Positions 1 to 13,600 of a stretch of DNA of 64,000 bases are shown one piece after another (positions within the stretch are counted from its first letter, which is position 1; each line of letters begins with the position of its first letter). This stretch comes from Sphaerolaimus hirsutus. Taxonomy: Eukaryota > Nematoda > Chromadorea > Monhysterida > Sphaerolaimidae. The notes below the pieces were generated by a model that worked only from the letters and a program-made list of their open reading frames with translations, had not been told where the DNA came from and made no database searches. A program made the translations under genes and the position numbers. The DNA is taken from contig OZ038457.1 of NCBI GenBank assembly GCA_964036195.1, positions 15,837,147 to 15,901,146 on the forward strand, written 5' to 3'.

Positions 1-1679
1 TATTTATGTTTAAGCCAGCAGAATTTGGTCGGTTTTCACTTCACACAATCTGTGGAAATTCAGATAACTTCCAACATATTTGTATCGTCTCAAATGAATG
101 GGCTTTCTTTGCCGAATGAATGAAATTTATGACCATTATACGATCATTGGAATGTGAAAGTGTGAAAGAACTGTTGGGATGAAAGTGTACCATGTGCCAC
201 TTATACGTTCAATGGACCAGACAGATCATCGGCTGTGTTTCGGCCTATCGGTATGACTAGTCATGTTAAAGGCACTGGGGAATAGGGCACCGCACCAGCA
301 TACCACCGTACCGGCACCGAACTACCGAAGGGCACCAAGCTCGCTGGCTGAACGTTTCGACGTAACTAGGGGAAGTTATTTATGGCCACACCCACATACA
401 TAACTGCAGATATCAGAAATAAGAAATAAAAAATTATCAGTGATGTGATGTGATGTGACTGTTGCTGCCAAATTTGTTGTACAATGGATAAGTGTACTCT
501 GCCATAAAGAGTGGTTAAAGTTGGTGGTCATCAGAATGATGATTAGAAAGGATGCCGCAAATATGAAATATGATGCAGCTGTATGCAACAGGATTATCTA
601 CAGATAAGAGCACATGCTCACATTTTTTGTGATGAGTGAAGTCACAAAAGATTGCACAAAATTCACTGAGGAAAGAACTTCAACATTATTGATGGAAAAT
701 GGGAATGTTTGGTACCCTATTCAGAATACTTTCATTTTGTGCACTTCGGTTTTCCATCACTATGTATGCCACGCAATAAGCCATTGCAAGATGGTTTACC
801 TATTTGAACAATGAAACCAAGGTTTCAGCAATTACAATGTTCATTTTCAGAAGAAATTCGATATTTTATGGGTAATGGGGAACCGACTTAGTCTTCTGCC
901 ATCAGTACGAATAAAACATGCAGATGGATACACGCAATTGAAATAGTTGATATAACATAACTACGTAGCGGGTTTTCTCTCCGAACTTCGGACTTTCCGA
1001 TACTAAACTTTCACAAATTTTCACAATCAAGGTCACCCGCAGTGCAGCAATGTGACGTGACGAAAAAGAAATTTACACGCCGTTCCTTTTTTCAGATGGG
1101 ATGTGGTATATTGTAAGATGTGACCTCAGTAGACTTTACCAGTGTGATTTCTGTAAATTGTATCTGTCAGCACATATCAGAAGGATTTGAAGAAGCATGT
1201 TAGAAGGTTGCTGTGGGGTTTTGTCAGTGATTTAATTGTTGGATGGAAGATTGATAAGCAATGTGACAACGTATCTTCACAGCTACTTTCGCGAGAAGAT
1301 TGAGTATTGATGTCATTAGAAATGAGTCCCTTGTGTGTGAAAGAGTGGAATACTGAAAACTTGACCAAAGGTCAAGAGAAAAAGATCGGGTTATATACGT
1401 GATGTTGGCTCTTGTCCAAGTTCCCGTTTGCGTATTGTACGAACGATAGTGATAGCTCCCCCGCTAAAGTAAAAGCTTAAATTTGTTCCATGTTGCCAAT
1501 TTTCACATTTAAAATCGTTACTTTCGTCTATATACATGGTTATATACCTATTTTATTTGTATTTATTGCGATTTCGAAATTTTTGGCATTCTGCCAACTT
1601 CACATAAGGTGTATTTCCGGAAATTCGTCGTTACCTTTTCCATAAAAAAATAAATAGGCAAAAGATTGATGACTGCATT
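1..1679. other. 5' flank of UBE3C, no gene recognised
   Basis: AT-rich DNA with no exon-like GC-rich open stretch on either strand. The open frames here are short and have no recognisable domain. A GGCACC-rich patch near 270-345 resembles the repeat at 9852-10130. The UBE3C promoter and 5' UTR presumably lie in the last few hundred bases, but I see no clear TATA box or initiator. Confidence 0.5.
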
Positions 1680-4600
1680 ATGACTTCGAGTAGACTGTCT
1701 AATTTCTTCTTCGATGGGAATCATCGAGCAAGCAGACTGGAGGTGCAGCCCGTCCAAGACCGCACATTGGTTTGTTCCGTAATCTTCTGCTTACCCCATT
1801 GTGAACGTGTTTTGCGTCGTTTTAAAAGCATTTGGCACTGATCCAAGTAATCTGTAATGGCTGAACTGGCCTTCAGACTGATCGGGAGCGTTTCCTCGTG
1901 CAAGCGGAGAAGCAGCGGGTTGAGCGAGACAGACAGCGCCGGCTTGTGAGGATCGCCACTGTCCTGCAAGCTCATTTCAGAGGTTTGTTTGTCTGTTTTT
2001 GTTTCTAAGAACGGTCTGTTTTTAAAATAATAAACGTTGTTCAAAGAAACCAGAATTGTCGAATTGTTTCTTATATATTCCGACTGGAAGTGGAAACCTT
2101 ACTTTTTCAGGTGCAAGGCGCCGTGAACTTTTTCACCAGCTCCTCAGACATAAATTTGATGCCGCCCGATCTGATAATACGGTTTGTCTTTGCTTTTTTG
2201 CTACACCACTGTGTTCCTATTATCGTGTTTACTGGATTTCTCATCGCAGTTTGAGCGACTGCAACGGCAGACGTCGCTATTGCGTATATTCTTCAGGCCG
2301 GATGAAGACAGCGACCGTTTGGTTGGCTAAATTTTGTTTTGACCAAACTACCTATTGGCGCATCTGTATCCCCAAAAGTTCCCGGGGTCGGGCCTGAAAA
2401 ACACGGGGAAAATCAACTTTTGGTATCAATTTTTAAGGTGTGGTGTAAAAAATTTTGCGCGCAAGTGCGCATTCGTCCATTTCACAGGGGTATTGTAAAA
2501 AATCGGCCCTGTAATCCCAATTCTGTATTAAATACACTAAATGGCCGGCCTGTCAGTCTATATGTAGGCATATTTACATACATAATAAGCGATTTTTGGC
2601 GCCAACGCCAATGGCGCCATGGCGTGGCGCCTACGAATGGCGCCAGCGCCATGGTGACATTCCCTCACTTTATAGGAAAAATTTTAGGGGGGGGCTGAGC
2701 CCCCCCGTTCGCCGGGCTCCGTAAACAAGCAGCCCCCCGCTCAAAAATCCTGGATACGTCCCTGATCTGGCAGATCTCAATTTTTTTTGCGAATGTCCAC
2801 TTTTGAGTGCATTTGCCAAAATTTGGCGTGATATGGCCAAAACTGGCGAAATACAGCAAGACTTTGCATAAATCAACATCGATTATGTTACCTGATGTGT
2901 TTTCTGAAACGTTCACATTTTATCAACCGCAACTTGTGCGTAGTACACTTTGTAATCCCACAGTCGCCCACATCCCTCGCAGCGCTGGCTGTGCAGCCAA
3001 CTGCAGAGCTCGCTGGGAAAACGGGCACCAGAAGTGGGCCACTTTTTCACCGCCGACTGGCCGTCGTGGCTGACCGGCCAGCTGCTGGTGTGCTGTTTGC
3101 GGACGATATCGTACGCCACTGCCACTCTGGCTGGTGCCAGTGTCGATGTGAGTTTTTCATTGGGGTTGATTCTGTGGATGGGTGGATTTGTGGATGGTTT
3201 TGGATGGGTTGACGAGTTCCTTCTTCCCTGTTACATACCGCTACTTGTCACTTGTTTGAATATGTGTGGAAAAAATCGGGTTCTTTCAAATGGTAACAAA
3301 TATTGTCATAATAAGTGCTTTTATGTGATCCTGAGACAAACTTTCGCAAACTACCAAACTTTTTTGTTTTTGATTTTTAACAAATTGATTAATTTTAAGA
3401 ATAAAGCGATTTTTCAAGCTGTTTTTTAAAAAATTGTAAAAGAATGCAGTATCAATTTGATAATTTTTCTAAAAAGCTGGTCGATGCACTCGGTAATAAC
3501 CAAAAATTGTATCGCAGGCTCCAGTGTTGCGCATATTGGAGCGTGGTGTCAAGACTGCTGACGAGCGCGTTCTGCGGAGTATTATGCCCAGAATGGATAT
3601 GATAATGGGCGCAAGTTGGTCACTGCTTCACCGTTGGTCCTGCACCGTTCATTCATCTTCGTTCACCTGAATCGTTCGTTCACCTCAGCTAACGGAGGGG
3701 GTCACCCAACTGGGGGTGCGCGCGGCGTGGACTACACATCGGTGCTGCTGCAGTTGCTGTGCTCGCTGCCGCAGGTGCGCCAGCCGCGTGCCGACGATGT
3801 CGCCCCAAAGTTACCCGGAGCTCATGCACAGGTCGGCTATCTGCAATACGCGCTCGGGGGCCGACAGTCCCTAAAATGCTACCCCCGATTTCACCTATGG
3901 TTACCCCCCCCCCCCCAAGGACGTGCGCAGGGGGCGCGGGGGGGGGCGGCCGCCCCCCCCCCGTTCCCGGGCCGGACATAAAAATGTTCGGTGCCAGGAA
4001 TGGCACTTTTCTAAAGCGATTTTGTAGCCACTTTCAAAAATTTTTGAAAGCACAAATCACCATCCCATTGTTTAATGTGTATTTTCAGGAGCCTGAAAAG
4101 CATTAAAAGTGTCCAACATGTGTCTTAGTCCTATATATAGGTCTAAATCAGTACCTATAGAGTATACATTGGCGCCGGCGCCAACGCCAATACTGCCATG
4201 GCGCTGGCGCCTACAGATGGCGCCAGCGCCATGTAGGGCTCGAAACTCGAATTTTTTCAAACTCGAGTTCGAGTCGCTACCCCAAATTTTTTCCAGTCGA
4301 GTCGGCGAGTCGAGTCAGGCAAGATACTGAAAAGTCGAGTCGAGTCTGGCAAAAATCTCGAGTCTCGAGTCGAGTCGGATGCATTACTTTTTGGTATGAC
4401 CCTTGCAGAAATTTTTGATAGTGGTTTCTCTTCCAAAGTTTTCACACACTGAATGAAGTCTAAATGCCAAAAGTTCATTTAAATATCAAGATAAAGCAAA
4501 AATAGAACTTTTTATCACTCATGTTGCTACAAATAAAGTTGCAAAACGAAAAATCAGCCTGCGGATGGATAATTAACATCTTTTACAGCATTTTTTTGGA

Positions 4601-7600
4601 TCAGTGCCAACATTGTGCAATGCATTCGAGGTGGTGTGTATATCATGGATGGTGTGTGTATTTCATTATGTAGAATTGTATGGTAACAAGAAATTTGAGT
4701 TTTAACACCATTCAATACATACATCAAGCCAATCGACAATATATCACACATGTGGTATGGAAATGCGCGCTCGCGCACAAATTTTTTGAAAAATATGTTA
4801 AAAAGTTCATATCAAAATTGATGTTTTAGGACAGTATTCAATGGAAACCCTGACTCGAAATTTGCCAAAATTTCGAGTCGAGTCCGGCAAAAACCTCAAG
4901 TCTCGAGTTTGGGCCAAATTTTTCCGGTCGAGTCAGACGAGTCGAGTCGGTACCCTGTTTTACCCTCGAGTCACGAGTCGAGTCGAGTCGAGTTCGAACC
5001 CTAGCGCCATGGCTCCATTCCTTTCCTATAGAGCCAAATTTTAGGGTGGGACCCCATTCGCCGGCCGGTACCTATATCATTGGTAGTGAGTAATGGCGGA
5101 TTGAAAAAGAATTCATACCAATTCCCTTTTTGGAAAAATATTTTTGATCCCAATCTGAACCCGCAAGAATCATGTTTCAATGATTCTTCACTAGGAATGG
5201 CAAATGAAAATATTTTCAGCCCCAGCAGATGAGGCTTCGTTTCTTTACTTTTGGGGCTGACTTCATTTTTTTTACTATTCTGACTATTTTTTACGGATTC
5301 AGAGTCTTCAGAGTGTCTACCTCAACATATTTTGGAAAAATCATTCTGACCATGGTGTTCTGAACCCGCGAGAAATATGTTTCAATGATTTTTGGTAATC
5401 ATTGAAATTTTTGACCAAGCGTGGCCCCAACAAATGGAGGTTAATGATTATATTTTTTTGAGGGTGGGTTATGTGTATGGTTTGTTGGGCCATAGAACCA
5501 CGCCATGGTCGCTGAGGCCCTGAAAATGGTGAAACATTTTTTGGGTAAGGTCTCCTATTTTAGTGCATTCATTGCCCCCAAAAATTGTGAAACATATTTT
5601 TTGCGGGTTCAGTATGGCCCCGAATTCCACCTAAAAATGTTTTGATCTCCCTAAAAATGCCTGGAGTACCTCTAACCCCAAACCCGCAAAATTGATGTTT
5701 CATCAGTTCTTGAAACATACTTTCTAAGGGTGGCTGTATTTCAGTGGAATCTACAACAGACCACTGAAATAGTAAAGTGCAACTGTTGGAGCACAACTTG
5801 CTTGCTCCAACAGTTGCTTGGCATTGCGTCTTTTAAAGGAGTACTACTGGTGATCCAGCTCCCTCGCCGGCCTCCGTAAACAATCCGCCCCCCCCCCCCC
5901 CGCTCAAAAATCCTGCGTACGTCCCTGCCCCCCCCCAACCCGTGACCTACCCCTGCGGGAGTGTCCAGGATTTGGATAGCAAGGGTAGTAATATGGACGG
6001 ATAAAAAGTAAATCGCTCCTCCGCAAAAATCCAGGGTAGCCCAACCCCATCTATTAGGCACCCGTGCCGTATTGATTTGATTTGACATTGCTGTTATTCC
6101 GCTCAGGCGCTCTTTGAGTTGATGCTGTTGCCGCTGGAGCAGTCTACCAAGCTGAATGACAGCATAAAGTGAGTGTTTTCCTTGGTCATGCTACGCCGTT
6201 CAGAACTTTTTAACGTTATAAATACTTTCCCAGCAAAGCGGTTCACGGGTGCTTCGCTCTGAGTATTTTCTGCAGTCGTCCATCGTTGGCAGCTCGTTTA
6301 CACGTCTTTCCCGCCCTCGGCACAGTTGTCAGCACTAAGTAAGTCATTTAAATGGCTTTGTACTTTCAAAGGTAGATCTCGTCAGAGGTCGACTTGCTTT
6401 CAGATTGCGTTTCGATGCGTTGCTAGACAGTCTCCTGAGGGATGATTGGCTGTCAACTGTCGGCAATCCTCAGCTCGGTTTGTCGGTGAGTCGATGGTAA
6501 AATTAGTAAAAGTAAAACACACGCTAGTTGGCATCGACACCAAATGTCAACTGGTTCCGTTCCCAATTCAAAGTTTGCGTTTGAACGTCGATCGTCGGCT
6601 CGTCCGCAAGCTTTGAATCGGGATCGACACCAGTTGATATTTGGTGTCGATGTCAACTAGCGTGTGTGGGCCCAACAGTTGACAGTTCCTATGGTTCATG
6701 GTAAAAACATGGTCATTGAGCAAGTGCATCGTCTACTAGTGCAGCCATTACTGACTTGCAGACACTCTTGCGGCCATGTTTCGCCGACAAGCCGTACCTG
6801 TCGTTCGGTCTGCTCGCCCTGCTGCGACACGTGCCCACAACAGCCGCGCGGCACATCGATGGCGCCAAGGTGTGTGCCGCGCTCGCCGCTAGCCTACACT
6901 TCACGCTGGGTTTGAGGACTAGTTTTGAACGGCTGGCCGCCAGGAGCGTTCCCAGTCATGATCAAATGGGTTGGTTTCACAGTTCGTTAAGTAGGAGTCG
7001 AAAAAAACTCTGGCGACACTTTTTTAATGGCCGACAATGGGTGTACTAGAGCAGGGACGTACGCAGGATTTTTGAGCGGGGGGGGCGGATTGTTTACGGA
7101 GCCCGGCGAACGGGGGGGGGCGGCGCCCCCCCCCCCTAAAATTTGGCCCTATAGTAAAGGAATGGAGCCATGGCGCTGGCGCCATTTGTAGGCGCCAGCG
7201 CCATGGCAGTATTGGCGTTGGCGCTGGCACCAACGTACACTCTATAAGTACCGATTTAGATCTATATATAGGACTAAGACACATGTTGGACACTTTTATG
7301 ATGCTTTTTAGGCTCCTGAAAATACACATGAAACAATGGGGTGGGGATTTGCGCGCTTGCGCGCAAAAATTTTTGAAAGTGCCTACAAAATCGCTTCAGA
7401 AAAGTGCCATTCCTGGCAAATTTTGATGTCCGGCCCGGGAACGGGGGGGGGGGGGGGCCCGCCCCCCCCCGCCCCCCCCCCTGCGTACGCCCTTGTACTA
7501 GAGATAAAAAACCTTTTTCTAACGTTCCAGTTTTTCGTGTGATTTTCTTATTTATTTTTCAATCTGCCAAAACAAACAACCTAAACTGATATTGCTTTAT

Positions 7601-10600
7601 CACCTTTCATCAAAGAGCACATCTTTTTTATGAAAAATCGAAAATCTTGAAAAAAATCTAAAAACTTTCTTAGCGCTCAAAACCCGTTGCAGAGGTCGAC
7701 GATGATGTCGATGGGCAGCAAGCGGACGAGTCCGAGGCGGCTGCGGGCAGCGACGACGACGAGACTGAGGGCGACGATTGCTCGCAGGTGCACTCGCTCA
7801 GCCGCCGCAAACTGGCCGCCTTGGATGTGCAAGTATGTGCCCTAATGAGTTTTTCCACACATGGTTGACATCAAAATTAATGTCGACTAAATTTCAATTT
7901 TCTGATGGCACATAGTTAATTTTATATCGTGATGCTCAATTTTTATTATTTCTGTTAGGTGTGATGCTTTTCAGTTTTTTTCTGTGTTATTTAGTTGGCA
8001 TTCAAGTGAAATGACACAAATTTGCGATGTCACCTAGAGTGTGTGGACCAGGAAAGGGGGGGGTCCCCCCCCCCCAACCGCCCAGCTATCTATCTATCCC
8101 GTAGGCAAAATTTTGGGCTACTATCCCCCAAATCGACCAGCTATCTACCTATCTGGAGCGATTTTTGAGAAACACGACCCCAATTTTCGCACAAAATCGC
8201 TATTTTTTTATACATTTTCACCTCCAAAATCACCAGTTCATGCGTCTCACTGCCTATTTTCAGCTATTTTAGTAGGTGCTTTTATACCCATTTTCACCTA
8301 CTTTTAGCGATTTTGCTCCTTTTTCTTCCTTCTATGCCTATATATATTGAACCCCCCAACCCCCCCAGAAATTTTTACAGCTATCTATCCCTCCGGAGGA
8401 TCGATTTGCTAACTATCCAACCCCCCGGAGGGTCGAAATCTAGAAGACCCCTGGCGTGGACACATAGTCGCCTATCAATTTTTCTGTTGCAGTCAGACGA
8501 TTACGTGATGTGGGCCGTGTATGATTGCTTGCAACAAGATACCATAAACGAGATGCTCACCTCTACGTTGACGGGTAGGTTATTCGGGTTATTCTAGCAT
8601 TTTGCTTGTGTTTGAACCATCCCCAAGTTTCATTTACCCCCGGTGCTACATGTCGCAGGTGCGGTCCAAGCTGGCACAAGTGAAGACGTGAAAACTGGCG
8701 CACGCCTTTTGGCGGCTATTATTCATCTGCAGTCGAGGCACGTGCTCGCTGTGACTAACAACGTGAACACCGCCCACCAGGCGATCGTTCAATCTGCGTG
8801 AGTTCGATTGAATGTGTCTCCGGCAACTTCCATAGCTGTTTTAAATTTTTTAGTGCACCCACCATTGTGTCTCAACACTATTTTTCTGCCGAAGTTCGTA
8901 ATTATGGAAACAGCTTTGATCTATTTAAATTTAGCCGAATGCTTTATATTTTTATGATTTATATTTATTCTTCTCATGAGAATGAATGTGTTTCTCGTTT
9001 TTCCGGTAATCCGCTTATTTTATTACAGGAAAATGTAAAAACTGAATATTCCGAGCAAACGTAAATACGTCTTGACCAGGGACGTATCCAGGATTTTTGA
9101 GCGGGGGGGGGGCTGCTTGTTTACGGAGGCCGGCGAGGGGGGGGGCTCAGCCCCCCCCCCCCCTAAAATTTTAGCTACATAGTGGCGGAATGGCGCCTTG
9201 GCGCTGGCGCCATTAGTAGGCCATTAGTAACGATTTGTGGCCACATGGAGCAAATCCGATGATAATACCTTATGTCTGGTGAAGAATGCGCGTTTGCGCG
9301 CAAAATTTTTTACGCTGACGTTGAAAAAGTCACATTTTCCGGTCACTTTCTGGTCTCGCCCCGGGAGGGGGGGGCTGCAGCCCCCCCCGCCCCCCCCTGG
9401 ATACGGCCCTGGTCTTGACAAAACGTGATTTTCTGCAGGCTGTTGCGCTCGTGCGTCGTGGGCCACGGCGGTTCCCTGATGATCCGACTGTGGGATCTCT
9501 TGAAGGAAGTCGCACCAGCTCAGACACCGCTCTTTGGGTTCGTAAAGATGACTTTGAAGATTTTTGTGACGACTAGGTACAGTGTGATGGGCATCGCAAA
9601 TGACCCCTTAAATTCTATTCAGCGGTGCGCCGCGCACGTTGCTCGACCAGCTGTCGTCCGGGGTGCGTCTATGCGCCGGCGACGCGGACAACATCTTCCC
9701 CCAGCTGCACGTGTTCTGCTGCGTGCTGCGCAACGTGCTGTGCGCCGTGCACGACGACGAGTGCTGGTCGGGCGCGCAGCCGCCCGTCGGCCGCAGCATC
9801 ATGCCCATGTCGCTGCAGGTGCTCAGACAGGTGTGTCGACGACGCGGGGTTATTAGTGGTGTAAAGGGTCCGGTGCCCTGCTGCTGGTGCGGTTCCTGCA
9901 ATTTCCAGAGGTGCCCTGCCGGTGTCGGTAGCACCGGTGCTTGTGTGGTGCGGTGCCTGTCAGTGCTAGCATTGGCAACCTGCCGCTGCCCGTCGGTGCC
10001 GATGTCATTTTTTGGGGATTTGTACAGGTGCCGGTACGGTGCCGTTTTGCCAGTGTCAGGTGCCGCTTTTAAGGAATGGTAGAGGCACCACTGCGCTGTG
10101 GTGCAATATTTCCCGGTGCCTTTAAATTTATTTAACATACATAGCGGAGCAGTGATGCTTTGGTCGTAGACAATAGCACGGTTGTATGCGCAGGTGGCGA
10201 GTGTGCTGCGCAACGCCGTGCTGGGCATGATCGACGCGGCGCACCCGGACACGTTGTCCTCTGCCGCCAGGGAGGATGTCGACCGCCAGTCTGCGCTCTA
10301 TGGTCTCCTATTTCAGGTTGTCACTGGCTCAGCCTTCTTTCAGTTTCCAGTGCTCAGCTTTAGAGTGGTTTTCTCGCTGCAGATGACGTCATCTGCGCTG
10401 AGACTTTTGCACGAGCGCGACCAACGTCTGCATTTTTGTGGCGACGGTTTCTGGTCGGGCGGCGCGCGCACCGGTGGTTTCTTGGTGCCAACCAAGGTTT
10501 GTGTAGTTTTTCTCATTTTGTTGGTAACATTAATAGGTATATGCGTGGTGTGGTGATTTATTTTATTGATGCTCACTTTTCAGATGTTCATCCGTCGCGC

Positions 10601-13600
10601 GGCTGGCGCGGGTGGTTCGTGGAATGCTGGAAGATTTGCTTTCGCTCGATTTTTGACCCATGCCGAACGCTTGAGAGAATCGTTGGCGCCGGATGCGTCA
10701 ACACCTCAAAGTTCGTCTGGTTTTTAATTCGGTTTCATATTTTACCAACCGTCTAAACCTCATCGCCTGTCTCAGGTTCCCATGAAATCGGTGATGTGCC
10801 TCGACCGGCAGAAATGCGAAATTTGGTTTTGGTCACTAAGCTGCCATTTTTGGTGCCATTCATGGAGCGCGTGCAGCTTTTCACTGAAATCATCAAGATG
10901 GACAAATCTGAGGAAATGGCGATGGCTGCTGCTAATCCGCGCAACTTTACGGATGCCGACCACGAAATTATGATGCATCACAATTTCGGAATGCACAGAG
11001 TTTGTTGTGGTTTTCAACAATTTTATAAACCCTCTGTCTGAGGATGTCACGTTCCGGTGGGATGTCGTTTCGTATTTAATGTTGTTTTTCTAGAATACAA
11101 TAGACATCCGAGTGCGCCGGACACACCTGTTCGAAGACGCCTTCGATCGTCTCATGCCTCACAACCGTCTGTTGGCAATTTTAGTTGACACTTTTGTCCA
11201 AGCGCCACTACTATGTTTAATGTCAACTCCCATGCAGAGGAGAATGTAAAGGGACCCATCCGAGTGCAAATGACCAATTGGGCGGGGTTGAATGAGCCCG
11301 GCATTGACGGTGGTGGCATCTTTAGGTAAGCTGTTTTGGCTATACTCGGCGGACATCACACTTAGTATGAAAACTTACCGTAATCCATCGGAATACTCAA
11401 CCTAAAATTTTACAGTTTTTTCATCATAATATTTTGTTTCAACTATGGAATAATTAATAACGAAATTTATCGCAACATTTTATTTATTAAATTACGGTAG
11501 GTTTCCATACCAAGTGTGCTGTCCGCCGAGTATACCTCTTGACAAAATGGGATGATATGCTACAACACCCCCATCACAGAGAATTCCTAAGCGAGTTGCT
11601 GAAAGAGATCTTCGACCCCGGCCGCGGACTGTTCCTGGCCACGCCAGTGGAGGGTCTGATCTACCCGAACCCGCTGGCGATGCGGCTGCACGGCGACTGG
11701 CAGCGGCAGTTGTTCTTCGCCGGGCGCATGCTCGGCAAGCTGATCTATGAACGGCTCATGTGCGAGCTGCGTTTCGCGTCGTGCATGATCGCGCTGTTGC
11801 AGCGGCCGCAGTCCGCTTTGGAAGTGCACCATTTGAAGGAGTTGGATCCTGTGCTTTACAAGTTCGTTTGCGCCGGCCAATTTGAGGGAGGCTTGTCTTC
11901 TTCTTTTTTTTTGGGTGGGGGGTCAGTAAAATTTTAACTATATTGTGCGAAAAAATGGTAGAAACAGTTTAATTTGATGAAGAATTGACACCGGTGCTTT
12001 CGATGCTCATCTACATTTACTACCGCAGGAATTTGTTATCGCTGAAATCTTTCGAGGGCGATGTGGCCACGTTACACTTAGACTTCAGCGTTGTCGTCGA
12101 TAATCTTGGCGTGTATGAGGTGAGCTGTTTAGGTACTTGATCCTGTGCCGTAAGCCGGAATTACAGCTCAGCGGCGTTTGACGTGAAATGATGACGTCGT
12201 AAATTTGATTACATCAAAATAGACAAAGGTACAGCATTGAAATTTCAGAATTAAATAGTTATAGTAATTGTGTGTAATGTCCAAAAAAAATTTTTATCAA
12301 ATAATCATTATTTAAGTATTTATTTATTTAACGTCAAAAATTTTTGGTGACGTAAAATGTTTGACGTGAAATGTTGACGAAGAATGTGTAAATTTTGACG
12401 TAAAATTAATAACTTTTTAAATAATAATTATTTTCTTAATTTTTTAGGACATTACACACAATTACTAGAACTATCAAATTCTGAAATTTCAACGCTGTAC
12501 CTATGTCTATTTTGATGTAATCAATTTTACGACGTCATCATTTCACGTCAAACGCCGCTGAGCTGTAATTCCGGCTTTACTTGAGTTTTGTGCATGAAAC
12601 AGGGTTCATTTAATTTTTATATTGCACCAACAGACGATCGACCTGATTCCCGACGGGCGGAGCACCGTTGTCACCAGAGACAACCTGTTGTTATACGTGG
12701 AGGAAGTGGCGAAGTTCTATTTGAACAAACAGGTAATATATTGCGATTTTTCCGGTTTNNNNNNNNNNNNNNNNNNNNNNNNNNNNNNNNNNNNNNNNNN
12801 NNNNNNNNNNNNNNNNNNNNNNNNNNNNNNNNNNNNNNNNNNNNNNNNNNNNNNNNNNNNNNNNNNNNNNNNNNNNNNNNNNNNNNNNNNNNNNNNNNNN
12901 NNNNNNNNNNNNNNNNNNNNNNNNNNNNNNNNNNNNNNNNNNNNNNNNNNNNNNNNNNATTAAGTGTAGACCATTGTCAGCCAGCCGATGCCGCCGCTTG
13001 TTGTTTGCTGCATGGGGGGGGGGTGATTGAAAACACTTGAAACAATTGAAACATTTTTGTTGCGACCGTAAGCGGTAAGCGCGGCTTGCTCGCCCCCCCC
13101 CCCCCGGGCCGCGCTTGGTAACATCACATGTGCGGGGGGGGGATACCTAGCCCATTCCGCATTTTTGCCCATCCCGCAAATGTGCCCATTCCGCAAATGG
13201 CCCATCCCGCAAGTTGCATCACCTGTTTGCGGAATGGGCACATTTGCGGGATGGGTCACATAATTTGCGGGATGGGCAAAAATGCGGAATGGGCTTTTTT
13301 GCGGAATGGGCCCTTGCCTCTCCAGCTGTGGGAGGGGTATAAATCTAAAAATTTTGGGGAGGTATCGCCAACGACTGAGGCTCTCTGTGCATGTTTACCC
13401 GCTGTGCATGTTGACCCTAATTTTCACACAAAATCGCTCATTTTCATACCATTTTATACATTTTCACCTTCAAAATCACTAGTTCATGTGTTTTATTGTC
13501 TATTTTCAGCTATTTCTTGTAGTATATGTGCTTATATACCCATTTTTAGTAATTTTTCACCTACTTTTAGCGATTTTTCTACCTTTTTTCCTCATTATGA

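Noticed and set aside
2111-2224. Alternative frame through UBE3C exon 3 (VQGAVNFFTSSS)
   Set aside because: The phase-1 frame gives FRGARRRELF, continuing the IQ-like motif from the preceding exon, and ends in phase with the next exon.
3616-4006. Pro/Gly-rich frames on both strands
   Set aside because: They mix the real exon 3689-3774 with the C-runs of a family A element. Only the exon part is coding.
4980-5003. GTTCGAAC-type word considered as a tRNA T-loop
   Set aside because: It is the end of a TIR element and no cloverleaf or B box fits around it. No tRNA gene was found in the window.
9608-10252. 214-codon open frame on the minus strand
   Set aside because: It is antisense to UBE3C exons 9623-9830 and 10194-10252 and the repeat between them. 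GC-rich exons create long antisense frames, and it has no recognisable domain.
12588-13040. Open frames reported across the N-run
   Set aside because: They exist only because N codons are not stops; only exon 12634-12732 is supported.
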